Positions 44,442 to 53,524 of a stretch of DNA of 64,000 bases are shown piece after piece. The stretch comes from Pseudomonas trivialis (GTDB lineage: Bacteria; Pseudomonadota; Gammaproteobacteria; Pseudomonadales; Pseudomonadaceae): positions 1 to 64,000 of the forward strand of contig NZ_JYLK01000012.1 of NCBI RefSeq assembly GCF_001439805.1. The letters run 5' to 3'. The position numbers and the translations under genes are program-made. The notes under the pieces were generated by a model. The model saw only the letters and a program-made list of their open reading frames with translations, was not told the origin of the DNA and did no database searches. How positions within the stretch are numbered: the stretch's first letter is position 1; every line of letters begins with the position of its first letter.

Positions 44442-45341
44442 GTGAGACCTGTCGACACCCTGTACCTCCTGGGCCTGGCCGCCATCTGGGGCGCGAGCTT
44501 TCTGTTCATGCGCATCATCGCGCCGGAAATCGGCAGCGTGCCAACCGCGTTTTTCCGTGTGTCGATCGCCGCTGCCGGCCTGCTGGTGATCCTCGCACTG
44601 ATGCGCGTGCGCTGGGACTTCCAGGGCAAGTTCAAAATCGTGCTGCTGCTGGGCGTGATCAACTCCGGGATCCCCGCCACGATGTACTCGGTGGCCGCCC
44701 AGGTACTGCCGGCGGGCTACTCGGCGATCTTCAACGCCACCACGCCGCTGATGGGCGTGCTGATCGGCGGTCTGTTCTTCAGCGAACGCCTGACCCCCTC
44801 GAAATTCGCCGGGGTGTGCCTGGGCCTGTTCGGCGTGGGTGTGCTGACCCGCGCCGGCCCGGTGGCGTTTGACCTGCCCTTGTTGATGGGCGCGCTGGCG
44901 TGCCTATTGGCGACCACCTGCTACGGATTTGCCGGGTTTCTGGCGCGGCGCTGGCTGGATCGCCAGGGCGGGCTGGACAGCCGTCTGTCGGCATTGGGCA
45001 GCATGCTCGGCGCCACCCTGTTTCTGTTGCCGCTGTTCGCCTACAGCGCCATCAGCCATCCCCCGGCGAGCTGGGGTGGCTGGCAGGTGTGGACGTCGCT
45101 GCTGGGATTGGGGCTGATGTGCACGGCGTTTGCCTACGTCCTGTACTTCCGTCTGCTGACCGCCATCGGCCCGGTGAGATCGATGACCACGACCTTTTTG
45201 ATCCCGCCGTTCGGCGTGCTGTGGGGCGCGCTGCTGCTGGATGAGCCGTTGTCGATGGCCCACCTGTATGGCGGCGTGTTGATTGGCGGGGCGTTGTGGA
45301 TGGTACTGCGACCACCGCGGATTGTTGCAAAAACAAGCTAA
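44442..45341 (+). CDS. EamA/DMT-family transporter
   Basis: 299 aa with a GTG start at 44442, preceded by AGGTAGGA. Ten membrane helices in two EamA repeats: GLAAIWGASFLFMRIIAPEI in the first, with the conserved proline and arginine, and a second repeat starting MGALACLLATTCYGFAGFLA. The late GALLLDEPLSMAHLYGGVLI block is characteristic. It is probably an inner-membrane exporter or importer of amino acids or metabolites; the substrate is unknown. It is divergent from aceK and 53 bases before aer. Confidence 0.88.
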   Translation: MRPVDTLYLLGLAAIWGASFLFMRIIAPEIGSVPTAFFRVSIAAAGLLVILALMRVRWDFQGKFKIVLLLGVINSGIPATMYSVAAQVLPAGYSAIFNATTPLMGVLIGGLFFSERLTPSKFAGVCLGLFGVGVLTRAGPVAFDLPLLMGALACLLATTCYGFAGFLARRWLDRQGGLDSRLSALGSMLGATLFLLPLFAYSAISHPPASWGGWQVWTSLLGLGLMCTAFAYVLYFRLLTAIGPVRSMTTTFLIPPFGVLWGALLLDEPLSMAHLYGGVLIGGALWMVLRPPRIVAKTS

Positions 45342-45394
45342 ATAAACCCCTGATACGGCCGATAACCCCCGAAAGCCTCACGGATTGAACTGCC

Positions 45395-46960
45395 ATGCGT
45401 AATAACCAGCCCGTTACCCAGCGCGAACGTACCTTCCCTGCCCAGCAACGGTTGATCTCCACCACGGATGCCAAAGGGGTTATCACCTACTGCAACGACG
45501 CTTTCGTCGAAATCAGTGGGTTCAGCCATGACGAACTGATGCGCGCACCGCACAACCTGGTGCGTCACCCGGACGTTCCGGCGGCCGTCTTTGCACACAT
45601 GTGGACGACGCTCAAACAAGGCCTGCCATGGATGGGCATCGTCAAGAACCGCTGCAAGAGCGGTGATCACTATTGGGTCAACGCCTATGTGACGCCGGTC
45701 TTCGATGGCAATCAGGTGATCGGCTACGAGTCGGTGCGCGTCAAGCCCACCGCCGAGCAGATCCGCCGGGCCGAAGTGCTTTATCAACGTATCAACCAGG
45801 GCAAGTCGGCGATTCCCCGGCGCGACAAATGGCTGCCGGTGGTGCAGGACTGGCTGCCGTTCATTCTGGTGAGCCAGTTGAGCTTCATGATCGGTGCATC
45901 GCTCAATTCCCATTGGGGTTTTGCCCTGGCGGCAGGGTTGTCGGTGCCGTTGGGCCTGCTGGGCCTGCGCTGGCAGCAGCGCGGCCTCAAGCGCTTGCTG
46001 CGCCTGGCCGAGCAGACCACCTCCGATCCATTGATCGCGCAGATGTACACCGACAGCCGTGGCGCCCAGGCGCGTCTGGAAATGTCGATCCTCAGCCAGG
46101 AAGCCCGTCTGAAGACCTGTCTTACGCGCTTGCAGGACACTGCCGAACACTTGAACGCCCAGGCGTTGCAATCCAACACCTACGCGCACAACAGCTCCAG
46201 CGGCCTGGAACGCCAGCGCGTGGAAACCGAGCAAGTGGCCACGGCGGTCAACCAGATGGCGGCGACCACTCAGGAAGTGGCCAGCCACGTGCAGCGCACG
46301 GCGGACGCGACCCAGGAAGCCAATCGCCTGACCGGTCGCGGTCGCGACATCGCCGGCGAAACCCGCGAGGCAATTCAGCGGCTGTCGGTGGCGGTGGGCG
46401 AAACAGGCGTGACCGTGACCCAACTGGCCAAGGACAGCGATGAAATCGGCGGCGTGGTCGACGTGATCAAGGGCATTGCCGACCAGACCAACCTGCTGGC
46501 ACTGAACGCCGCCATCGAAGCGGCGCGTGCCGGCGAGATGGGCCGGGGGTTTGCCGTGGTGGCGGACGAAGTACGCCAACTGGCGCAGCGCACCACCGAG
46601 TCCACCGGGCAGATCCATGCCCTGATCGCCAAGCTGCAACAGACCGCCAACGCCGCCGTGCAGACCATGGACGCCGGGCGCCGCCAGGCCGAAGAAGGCG
46701 TGGCGCGGGTGACGGAAGCGGACCAGGCATTGGTGGGCATCAGCGAGGCGGTGGCGCACATCACCGACATGACCACTCAGATCGCCGCAGCGACCGAGGA
46801 GCAAAGCTCGGTGGCCGAGGAGATCAGCCGCAATATCAGCACCATTGCGTTGCTGGCGGACCAGACCTCGGAGCAGGCGATGAACTCGGCGCAGTTGAGC
46901 GAAGAGCTGACCCATACAGCCAATTCCCAGTATTCGCTGGTGGAGCGTTTCAACCGGTAA
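45395..46960 (+). CDS. aer: Aerotaxis receptor Aer (PAS-containing chemoreceptor)
   Basis: 521 aa. The N-terminal PAS domain (about 15-115) has TDAKGVITYCNDAFVEISGF and HPDVPAAVFAHMWTTLKQG, the FAD-binding type found in Aer. Two membrane segments lie at about 150-195. The methyl-accepting signalling domain follows, with the highly conserved hairpin near IADQTNLLALNAAIEAARAG and VADEVRQLAQRT. Aer senses redox or oxygen state and steers the flagella through CheA/CheW. It is placed before the cbb3 oxidase genes, as in P. aeruginosa. Confidence 0.95.
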   Translation: MRNNQPVTQRERTFPAQQRLISTTDAKGVITYCNDAFVEISGFSHDELMRAPHNLVRHPDVPAAVFAHMWTTLKQGLPWMGIVKNRCKSGDHYWVNAYVTPVFDGNQVIGYESVRVKPTAEQIRRAEVLYQRINQGKSAIPRRDKWLPVVQDWLPFILVSQLSFMIGASLNSHWGFALAAGLSVPLGLLGLRWQQRGLKRLLRLAEQTTSDPLIAQMYTDSRGAQARLEMSILSQEARLKTCLTRLQDTAEHLNAQALQSNTYAHNSSSGLERQRVETEQVATAVNQMAATTQEVASHVQRTADATQEANRLTGRGRDIAGETREAIQRLSVAVGETGVTVTQLAKDSDEIGGVVDVIKGIADQTNLLALNAAIEAARAGEMGRGFAVVADEVRQLAQRTTESTGQIHALIAKLQQTANAAVQTMDAGRRQAEEGVARVTEADQALVGISEAVAHITDMTTQIAAATEEQSSVAEEISRNISTIALLADQTSEQAMNSAQLSEELTHTANSQYSLVERFNR

Positions 46961-46965
46961 TCGCT

Positions 46966-47054
46966 ATCGGGAGCAAGCCCCCTCCCACCTTTGATTGGGT
47001 TCACACATTTGTATGGGTGAACACGGTAAAGGTGGGAGGGGGCTTGCTCCCGAT
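46966..47054. repeat. REP inverted pair after aer
   Basis: 27-base perfect arms (46966-46992 and 47028-47054) of the ATCGGGAGCAAGCCCCCTCC type, with an inner GTTCAC/GTGAAC dyad. It lies between the converging aer and hydrolase genes and may act as a shared transcript end. Confidence 0.88.
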
Positions 47055-47060
47055 GGGGCC

Positions 47061-47753
47061 CTAACAGCCACCGAGAAACTCAGCCACCTTCACCGCCGCA
47101 GCCTCCAGATGCTGCTCATGATTGAACCCCGACGCCTTCAACGGCTTCAAGTCATGGTCCGCCGCCGCCAGCCACCTCACCTCGATGCTCGGCGACAACG
47201 CATACCCCTCCACCGCCGCCCGATTGCCCAGCGCATCACGCTCCCCCTGCACGATCAAGCTCGGCGCCTTCAACCCCGCCAAATGCTCGACCCGTGGTTT
47301 CTCCGGTTTGCCCACCGCATGGAACGGATACCCCAGACACACCAACCCGTCGGCCGCCAACTCATCGGCGAGCAAACTGGCCATGCGCCCGCCCATGGAC
47401 TTGCCGCCAATCGCCAGTTTGCCGGCGACATGACGTCGCACTTCGGCATACACCTCACGCCAGGCCTCCAGCAGTTTCGGCGCCGGGTTCGGCGGACGTT
47501 TGCCGCCGTCCAGCCGACGCTGGGCCATGTAGGGAAACTCGAAGCGCACTACGTTGACGCCCTGCCCGGCAAGCCGTGCAGCCATGTCGTTCATGAATCC
47601 GGAGTCCATCGGCGCGCCGGCGCCATGGGCCAGAATCAAGGTGACCGCCTCACCTGACGTGCCGCGAGCGGCGGCATCCCACAACCAGCCGCGTTCGCGC
47701 ACACATTGTGCCCACTGATCCCCGTCAATACCTGCCTTGTGCTGTTTGCCCAC
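47061..47753 (-). CDS. Alpha/beta hydrolase (KANL3/Tex30-like dienelactone-hydrolase fold)
   Basis: 230 aa from a GTG at 47753 with GGGAGG six bases upstream; a TTG at 47771 would add six residues. Alpha/beta hydrolase elements: LILAHGAGAPMDS (oxyanion loop), nucleophile elbow GGKSMGGRMAS with the catalytic Ser, PSLIVQGERDALG with the acid Asp, and AADHDLKPLK with the His. The substrate is unknown. It is convergent with aer and divergent from ccoN. Confidence 0.88.
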   Translation of the reverse strand: MGKQHKAGIDGDQWAQCVRERGWLWDAAARGTSGEAVTLILAHGAGAPMDSGFMNDMAARLAGQGVNVVRFEFPYMAQRRLDGGKRPPNPAPKLLEAWREVYAEVRRHVAGKLAIGGKSMGGRMASLLADELAADGLVCLGYPFHAVGKPEKPRVEHLAGLKAPSLIVQGERDALGNRAAVEGYALSPSIEVRWLAAADHDLKPLKASGFNHEQHLEAAAVKVAEFLGGC

Positions 47754-48062
47754 GCTTGCCTCCCTATTCAATCGGTCTGTCGCTCATGAACATTACAGTA
47801 AGTACCGCCTGTCACCCCAAGGAGGCCCCACAACACTGCTCCTGCAACGCCAGGTTTGCGTGCAGGACAGGCCTGAAAATATTCCTGTCCACTTGATCAG
47901 CTTTAAATTCAGGATAATACCCCTACACACAGCACGGAAAAGCCGCAGAATCTGGCGTTCAACCGGGTTGATGGCGGTGATCACGTGCGTTGCAATGGCC
48001 TCCCGCTTTCTCCATACTGCGGCCGCTTTATCTATAAAAATACTAAATCGTGGAACCCCGGA
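47754..48062. promoter_or_regulatory. Upstream region of the cbb3 oxidase operon
   Basis: About 309 bases without a gene between the hydrolase and ccoN. It contains a half-matching Anr/FNR-like site TTGATcagcTTTAA (47893-47906; left half perfect, right half 3 of 5 against ATCAA) and a GATAAT (47913-47918). Their spacing does not fit a class II FNR promoter, so the site is only a candidate. Confidence 0.35.
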
Positions 48063-49505
48063 ATGAGCACAGCAATCAGCCCGAATGCTTATAACTATAA
48101 GGTCGTCCGTCAGTTCGCCATCATGACGGTGGTCTGGGGCATCCTCGGCATGGGGCTCGGCGTGTTCATCGCCTTGCAGCTGGTCTGGCCGCAATTGAAC
48201 TTCGACCTGCCCTGGACCACTTTCGGACGTCTGCGCCCGTTGCACACCAACCTTGTGATCTTCGCCTTTGGTGGTTGTGCGTTGTTTTCCACCTCGTACT
48301 ACGTGGTGCAGCGAACCTGCCAGGCGCGCCTGATCAGCGACGGCCTCGCCGCGTTCACCTTCTGGGGCTGGCAAGCGGTGATCATCGGCGCCATCGTCAG
48401 CCTGCCGCTGGGCTACACCACCACCAAGGAATACGCTGAACTGGAATGGCCGATCGCCATTTTGCTGGCAATCGTGTGGGTGGCCTACGCAACGGTGTTC
48501 TTCGGCACCATCGTCAAGCGCAAGACCCGGCACATCTACGTCGCCAACTGGTTCTACGGTGCGTTCATCCTGGTGACGGGCATGCTGCACCTCGTCAACC
48601 ACGCGTCACTGCCGGTCAGCCTGTTCAAGTCCTACTCGGCCTATGCCGGCGCGACGGACGCAATGATCCAGTGGTGGTACGGGCACAACGCCGTCGGCTT
48701 TTTCCTCACCACCGGTTTCCTCGGGATGATGTACTACTTCGTGCCCAAGCAGGCCGAACGCCCCATCTATTCCTATCGCCTGTCCATCGTGCATTTCTGG
48801 GCGCTGATTACCCTGTACATCTGGGCCGGCCCCCACCACCTGCACTACACCGCATTGCCCGACTGGGCGCAGTCGCTGGGCATGGTGATGTCGATCATCC
48901 TGCTGGTGCCCAGCTGGGGCGGCATGATCAACGGCATGATGACCCTCTCCGGCGCCTGGCATAAGCTGCGCACCGACCCGGTCCTGCGCTTTCTGGTGTT
49001 GTCGCTGGCGTTCTACGGCATGTCGACGTTCGAGGGGCCGATGATGGCGATCAAGACCGTCAACGCGCTTTCCCACTACACCGACTGGACCATCGGCCAT
49101 GTCCACGCCGGCGCCCTGGGCTGGGTGGCGATGATTTCCATCGGCGCGCTGTACCACATGATCCCCAGGCTCTACGGCCGCACGCAGATGCACAGCATCG
49201 CGCTGATCAACGGCCACTTCTGGCTGGCCACCATCGGCACCGTGCTCTACATCGCCTCGATGTGGGTCAACGGCATCACCCAGGGCCTGATGTGGCGGGC
49301 GATCAACGATGACGGAACGCTCACCTTCTCCTTCGTGCAAGCGCTGCAGGCCAGCCATTCGGGCTATATCGTGCGGGCCGTGGGCGGATCGATCTTTGCC
49401 AGCGGCATGCTGCTGATGGCCTGCAACGTCTGGCGCACCGTGCGCGCCTCGGACCCGACGCAAGCCGAAGCCGCCGCCGCCATCACCGTTGCGGGAGCGC
49501 ACTGA
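48063..49505 (+). CDS. ccoN: cbb3-type cytochrome c oxidase subunit I
   Basis: 480 aa from the ATG at 48063. Catalytic subunit carrying haem b and the haem b3-CuB centre that reduces oxygen with high affinity. About 12 membrane helices. Histidine ligands are in RPLHTNLVIF, WWYGHNAVGFF, AGPHHLHYTA and TIGHVHAGALGWV. The length matches the family. It overlaps ccoO by one base (TGATG). Only one ccoN is present here, whereas P. aeruginosa has two tandem sets at the equivalent locus. Confidence 0.97.
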   Translation: MSTAISPNAYNYKVVRQFAIMTVVWGILGMGLGVFIALQLVWPQLNFDLPWTTFGRLRPLHTNLVIFAFGGCALFSTSYYVVQRTCQARLISDGLAAFTFWGWQAVIIGAIVSLPLGYTTTKEYAELEWPIAILLAIVWVAYATVFFGTIVKRKTRHIYVANWFYGAFILVTGMLHLVNHASLPVSLFKSYSAYAGATDAMIQWWYGHNAVGFFLTTGFLGMMYYFVPKQAERPIYSYRLSIVHFWALITLYIWAGPHHLHYTALPDWAQSLGMVMSIILLVPSWGGMINGMMTLSGAWHKLRTDPVLRFLVLSLAFYGMSTFEGPMMAIKTVNALSHYTDWTIGHVHAGALGWVAMISIGALYHMIPRLYGRTQMHSIALINGHFWLATIGTVLYIASMWVNGITQGLMWRAINDDGTLTFSFVQALQASHSGYIVRAVGGSIFASGMLLMACNVWRTVRASDPTQAEAAAAITVAGAH

Positions 49506-50113
49506 TGAAGCATGAAGTCGTCGAGAAGAATATCGGCCTGCTGGCCTTCTTCATGGTCATCGCCGTGAGCATCGGCGGGCTGACCCAGATCGTCCCGCTG
49601 TTTTTCCAGGACGTGACCACCAAGCCCATCGAAGGCATGAAGCCGCGCAGCGCACTGGAACTGGAAGGTCGTGACGTTTACATCGCCAACGGTTGCGTGG
49701 GTTGCCACTCGCAGATGATCCGCCCCTTCCGCGCCGAAACCGAACGTTACGGCCACTACTCGGTGGCTGGCGAAAGCGTATGGGACCACCCGTTCCTGTG
49801 GGGCTCCAAGCGCACCGGGCCGGACCTGGCGCGGATCGGCGGGCGTTACTCGGATGACTGGCACCGCGCGCACCTGTACAACCCGCGCAACCTGGTGCCG
49901 GAGTCGAAAATGCCGGCGTACCCGTTCCTCGTCGAAAACACACTCGACGGCAAGGACACCGCGAAGAAGATGCAAGTGCTGCGCACCCTGGGCGTGCCCT
50001 ACACCGACCAGGACATCGCCGGCGCAGCCGCCGCCGTCAAGGGCAAGACCGAAATGGACGCACTGGTGGCCTACCTGCAAGGCCTGGGCACCCTCATCAA
50101 AAGCAAACGGTGA
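49505..50113 (+). CDS. ccoO: cbb3-type cytochrome c oxidase subunit II (monohaem cytochrome c)
   Basis: 202 aa. An N-terminal membrane anchor (about 8-30) is followed by a periplasmic cytochrome c domain with haem site CVGCH (C64, C67, H68) and the distal Met in PESKMPAYPF. CcoO passes electrons from CcoP to CcoN. Translationally coupled to ccoN and followed by ccoQ after 4 bases. Confidence 0.97.
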   Translation: MKHEVVEKNIGLLAFFMVIAVSIGGLTQIVPLFFQDVTTKPIEGMKPRSALELEGRDVYIANGCVGCHSQMIRPFRAETERYGHYSVAGESVWDHPFLWGSKRTGPDLARIGGRYSDDWHRAHLYNPRNLVPESKMPAYPFLVENTLDGKDTAKKMQVLRTLGVPYTDQDIAGAAAAVKGKTEMDALVAYLQGLGTLIKSKR

Positions 50114-50117
50114 TCGC

Positions 50118-50303
50118 ATGGATATCGGGATGATTCGTGGCGTGGGCACCCTGGTGGTGATGGTGGCCTTCATCGGCCTGGCGTTATGGGTGTTCAGCCC
50201 ACGACGCAAGGCGGAGTTTGACGAGGCGACCCTGCTGCCCTTCGCCGACGACCCGCAGGCGCTCCAGCACGTCGAGCAAGCCGCCAGGGATGACAAGCAA
50301 TGA
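50118..50303 (+). CDS. ccoQ: cbb3 oxidase subunit CcoQ
   Basis: 61 aa. One membrane helix (about residues 5-27, MIRGVGTLVVMVAFIGLALW) and a short charged tail typical of CcoQ, which stabilises the oxidase complex. It lies between ccoO and ccoP and overlaps the ccoP start by four bases (ATGA). Confidence 0.92.
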   Translation: MDIGMIRGVGTLVVMVAFIGLALWVFSPRRKAEFDEATLLPFADDPQALQHVEQAARDDKQ

Positions 50304-51304
50304 GCACGTTCTGGAGCCTGTACGTCAGCGTCCTCAGCCTCGGTACTCTGTTCGCCATCACCTGGCTGTTGCTGTCAACCCGCAAGGGCCAGCGCAGCGA
50401 GCAGACCGAAGAGACCGTCGGCCACTCGTTCGACGGCATCGAGGAGTACGACAACCCGTTGCCCAAATGGTGGTTCATGCTGTTCATCGCCACCCTTGTG
50501 TTTGCCCTCGGTTACCTGGCGCTGTACCCGGGTCTGGGCAATTGGCAGGGCCTGCTGCCGGGCTACAACTACCTCGACAACGACCGGCAGACGCCCTTCG
50601 CCAACGGCAAGACCGGCTGGACGTCCGTGCACGAATGGGAAAAGGAAATGGCCAGTTCGCAGGCGAAGTTCGGGCCGCTCTTCGCCAGATACGCCGCGAT
50701 GCCGATCGAGGACGTGGCCAGGGACCCTGAGGCCCTGAAGATGGGCGCTCGCCTGTTCGCCTCCAATTGCTCGGTGTGCCACGGCTCCGATGCCAAGGGG
50801 GCCTACGGCTTCCCCAACCTGGCCGACGCCGACTGGCGCTGGGGCGGTACGCCTGACGCCATCAAGGCGTCTATCCTGAAAGGCCGCCAAGCGGTGATGC
50901 CGGGTTGGGCCGCCGTCATCGGCGAGCAAGGCGTGGCCGACGTGGCAGGTTTTGTGCTGAGCAACCTCGACGGCCGCACCCTGCCCGAAGGCACCAAGGC
51001 CGATGTGGCCAATGGCGCAAAACTGTTCGCCGCCACCTGCACGGCCTGCCACGGCCCGGCCGGCAAAGGCAATCCCGCCATGGGCGCGCCGGACCTGACG
51101 CACCCGGGTGCATTCATCTACGGATCAAGCTTCGCCCAGTTGCAGCAAACCATCCGCCATGGCCGCCAGGGCCAGATGCCGGCGCAGGAACAGCTGCAGG
51201 GCAATGACAAGGTGCATGTGCTGGCGGCGTATGTGTACAGCTTGTCCCATGGGGATGAGAAGACCGGGGAGCACGTCAGGTCCGTCGAGGCCCCCGCGCA
51301 GTGA
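50300..51304 (+). CDS. ccoP: cbb3-type cytochrome c oxidase subunit III (dihaem)
   Basis: 334 aa. Two N-terminal membrane helices (about 5-25 and 57-78), then two cytochrome c domains with haem sites CSVCH (C157, C160, H161) and CTACH (C247, C250, H251). It accepts electrons from soluble c-type cytochromes. The long two-helix N-terminus is the full CcoP form. It is the last subunit gene; the assembly genes resume only after a toxin-antitoxin pair. Confidence 0.97.
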   Translation: MSTFWSLYVSVLSLGTLFAITWLLLSTRKGQRSEQTEETVGHSFDGIEEYDNPLPKWWFMLFIATLVFALGYLALYPGLGNWQGLLPGYNYLDNDRQTPFANGKTGWTSVHEWEKEMASSQAKFGPLFARYAAMPIEDVARDPEALKMGARLFASNCSVCHGSDAKGAYGFPNLADADWRWGGTPDAIKASILKGRQAVMPGWAAVIGEQGVADVAGFVLSNLDGRTLPEGTKADVANGAKLFAATCTACHGPAGKGNPAMGAPDLTHPGAFIYGSSFAQLQQTIRHGRQGQMPAQEQLQGNDKVHVLAAYVYSLSHGDEKTGEHVRSVEAPAQ

Positions 51305-51382
51305 ACGCTGGGCAGGACTGTGTTTTTTCTGCTCTGGATAGAGGCCGTTGGTAGCTTCGGGCTTGCTCGTCACAAAGCCAAG

Positions 51383-51398
51383 GTAGTAACGTGACTAC
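51383..51398. promoter_or_regulatory. Candidate autoregulatory operator of the toxin-antitoxin pair
   Basis: Palindrome GTAGT-N6-ACTAC about 28 bases before the antitoxin ATG, where Phd/YefM-type antitoxins usually bind to repress their own operon. No binding evidence. Confidence 0.35.
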
Positions 51399-51425
51399 AT
51401 TCAATTCAGAAAGGGGGAATGCCCC

Positions 51426-51680
51426 ATGACTATCACGACGATCTCCAGCCGCGAATTCAATCAGGACACAAGTGGTGCCAAAAAAGCAGCCCGCCAGGGA
51501 CCGGTTTTCATCACCGATCGCGGCAAGCCCGCTCATGTGCTGCTAAGCATTGAGGACTACCAGAAACTGACAGGTCTCAACGCCGATATCGTTGACCTGT
51601 TGGTGATGCCGGAAGCGGCCGATATCGACCTCGACACCAGGCGCGCCGTGATCACTCATCGACCTGTGGACCTCTCCTGA
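51426..51680 (+). CDS. Phd/YefM-family antitoxin
   Basis: 84 aa. The N-terminal Phd/YefM fold is typical: ITTISSREFNQDTSGAKKAA, then FITDRGKPAHVLLSIEDYQK. This half binds the operator, and the flexible C-terminal part (about 50-84) neutralises the toxin. AGGGGG precedes the ATG. Its stop overlaps the toxin start by one base (TGATG). The pair lies between ccoP and ccoG. Confidence 0.9.
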   Translation: MTITTISSREFNQDTSGAKKAARQGPVFITDRGKPAHVLLSIEDYQKLTGLNADIVDLLVMPEAADIDLDTRRAVITHRPVDLS

Positions 51681-52090
51681 TGTATTTGCTCGACACCCAT
51701 GTCATCTCCGAACTTCGTAAACCCCGGGCCGACGCGAACGTGGTGGCCTGGGCCAAAAGCATTATCGCAACGCGCATGTTCATCTCGGCGATCACATTAA
51801 AAGAGCTGGAAACCGGCGTACTGCGCATGGAGCGCCGAGACCCGGCGCAGGGCAAGGTGTTGCGTACCTGGCTCAAGCGCCACGTGATGCCCGCATTCGA
51901 TGCCAGAATCCTGCCCGTTGACGCAGCCGTGGCATTGCGTTGCGCCAACCTGCATGTGCCCGACCAGGCCAACGAGAGTGATGCATTGATTGCCGCGACT
52001 GCATTGGTACATGGGCTCACCGTGGTCACCCGTAACATCAGTGACTTCCAATCCAGCGGCGTTCCACTGATCAATCCATGGGACCAATGA
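51680..52090 (+). CDS. VapC/FitB-type PIN-domain toxin
   Basis: 136 aa PIN ribonuclease. The four acidic residues of the active site are in place: D5 (MYLLDTHVISE), E42 (LKELETG), D101 (NESDALIAA) and D122 (NISDF). Such toxins cut tRNA or rRNA when the labile antitoxin is lost. The antitoxin is Phd-like, a frequent partner. The stop is 13 bases before ccoG, so transcription may run into the assembly genes. Confidence 0.92.
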   Translation: MYLLDTHVISELRKPRADANVVAWAKSIIATRMFISAITLKELETGVLRMERRDPAQGKVLRTWLKRHVMPAFDARILPVDAAVALRCANLHVPDQANESDALIAATALVHGLTVVTRNISDFQSSGVPLINPWDQ

Positions 52091-52102
52091 CCGGCCGATA
52101 CC

Positions 52103-53509
52103 ATGATGAGCGACCCGATACCGGTACATGACATCACCCCGCCCGGGACAACCGTTGATCTCTACGCGTCACGAGAGAAGATCTACACGCGCGCGTTCAC
52201 CGGCCTGTTTCGCACGGTGCGCATGCTCGGCGGCGGTGCATTGTTGCTGCTGTATTTCGGTACGGTGTGGCTCGATTGGGGTGACCGTCAGGCGGTGTGG
52301 TGGAACCTGCCGGAGCGCAAATTCTTCATTTTTGGCGCCACCTACTGGCCCCAGGATTTCATCCTGCTGTCGGGCATCCTGATCGTCGCGGCGTTTGGCC
52401 TGTTTTTCATCACTGTGTACGCCGGGCGCGTGTGGTGCGGCTATACCTGCCCGCAAAGCGTGTGGACGTGGATGTTCATGTGGTGCGAAAAAATCACCGA
52501 GGGCGACCGCAACCAACGCATCAAGCTGGACCAGGCGCCGATGAGCGCCAGCAAATGTCTGCGCAAGCTGACCAAACACACGCTGTGGCTGCTGATCGGT
52601 CTGGTTACCGGCCTGACCTTCGTCGGGTACTTCTCGCCGATCCGTGAGTTGGCCGTGGAATTCTTCACCGGCCAGGCCGATGGCTGGGCGTATTTCTGGA
52701 TCGGTTTCTTCACCCTGGCCACCTACGCCAACGCCGGCTGGTTGCGCGAGCAGGTGTGCATCTACATGTGCCCGTATGCGCGCTTTCAGAGCGTGATGTT
52801 CGACAAGGACACCCTGATCGTGTCCTACGACCCGCGCCGAGGCGAAGTACGCGGCCCGCGCAAAAAAGACAGCGACCACAAGGCCCAGGGCCTGGGCGAT
52901 TGCATCGACTGCACACTCTGCGTGCAGGTGTGCCCCACCGGCATCGACATCCGCGATGGCCTGCAGATCGAGTGCATCGGCTGCGCCGCCTGTATCGACG
53001 CCTGCGACGGCGTCATGGACAAAATGGACTACCCGCGCGGCCTGATCAGCTACACCACCGAGCACAACCTGTCCGGACAGAAAACCCATAAGCTGCGCCC
53101 ACGCCTGATGGGTTACGCGGTGGTCCTGGTCGCGATGATCGGCCTGCTGGTGGCGGCATTTTTCCTGCGCCCGCTGGTGAGCCTGGATGTGAGCAAGGAC
53201 CGTGTGCTGTTCCGCGAAGACGCCGAAGGCCGCATCGAAAACGTCTACAGCCTGAAGATCATGAACAAGGACCAGCGCGACCACCGCTACCTGCTCAGCG
53301 CCACCGGCCTGCCCGACCTCAAGTTGCAAGGCCGGCGCGAAATCAGGGTGGCCGCCGGTGATACCGTCAGCCTGCCGGTGGAGCTGTCGAGCGCGCCGCA
53401 GCAACTGCCGTCGAGCGCCAACGAAGTGACATTCATTCTGACAGACGCAGATGACCCCAGCATCCGGATTGAAGCCGGCAGCCGATTCATCGGCCCGCAC
53501 GTTCGATAA
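52103..53509 (+). CDS. ccoG: Cytochrome oxidase accessory protein CcoG (FixG/RdxA)
   Basis: 468 aa. Membrane ferredoxin-like cupric reductase of cbb3 biogenesis. About five helices. A WCGYTCPQSVWT segment is followed by two 4Fe-4S motifs, CIDCTLCVQVCP and CIGCAACIDACD. A C-terminal immunoglobulin-like domain (about 360-468) follows. Reduces Cu2+ before delivery to CcoN. A tandem ATG at 52103/52106 leaves the start open by one codon. It lies directly after the toxin gene. Confidence 0.95.
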   Translation: MMSDPIPVHDITPPGTTVDLYASREKIYTRAFTGLFRTVRMLGGGALLLLYFGTVWLDWGDRQAVWWNLPERKFFIFGATYWPQDFILLSGILIVAAFGLFFITVYAGRVWCGYTCPQSVWTWMFMWCEKITEGDRNQRIKLDQAPMSASKCLRKLTKHTLWLLIGLVTGLTFVGYFSPIRELAVEFFTGQADGWAYFWIGFFTLATYANAGWLREQVCIYMCPYARFQSVMFDKDTLIVSYDPRRGEVRGPRKKDSDHKAQGLGDCIDCTLCVQVCPTGIDIRDGLQIECIGCAACIDACDGVMDKMDYPRGLISYTTEHNLSGQKTHKLRPRLMGYAVVLVAMIGLLVAAFFLRPLVSLDVSKDRVLFREDAEGRIENVYSLKIMNKDQRDHRYLLSATGLPDLKLQGRREIRVAAGDTVSLPVELSSAPQQLPSSANEVTFILTDADDPSIRIEAGSRFIGPHVR

Positions 53510-53524
53510 CCAGAGAGCCGACCC

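Noticed and set aside
47893..47906. Confident Anr box for ccoN
   Set aside because: Only the left half matches and the spacing to any -10 element does not fit class II activation. Kept only as a weak regulatory note.
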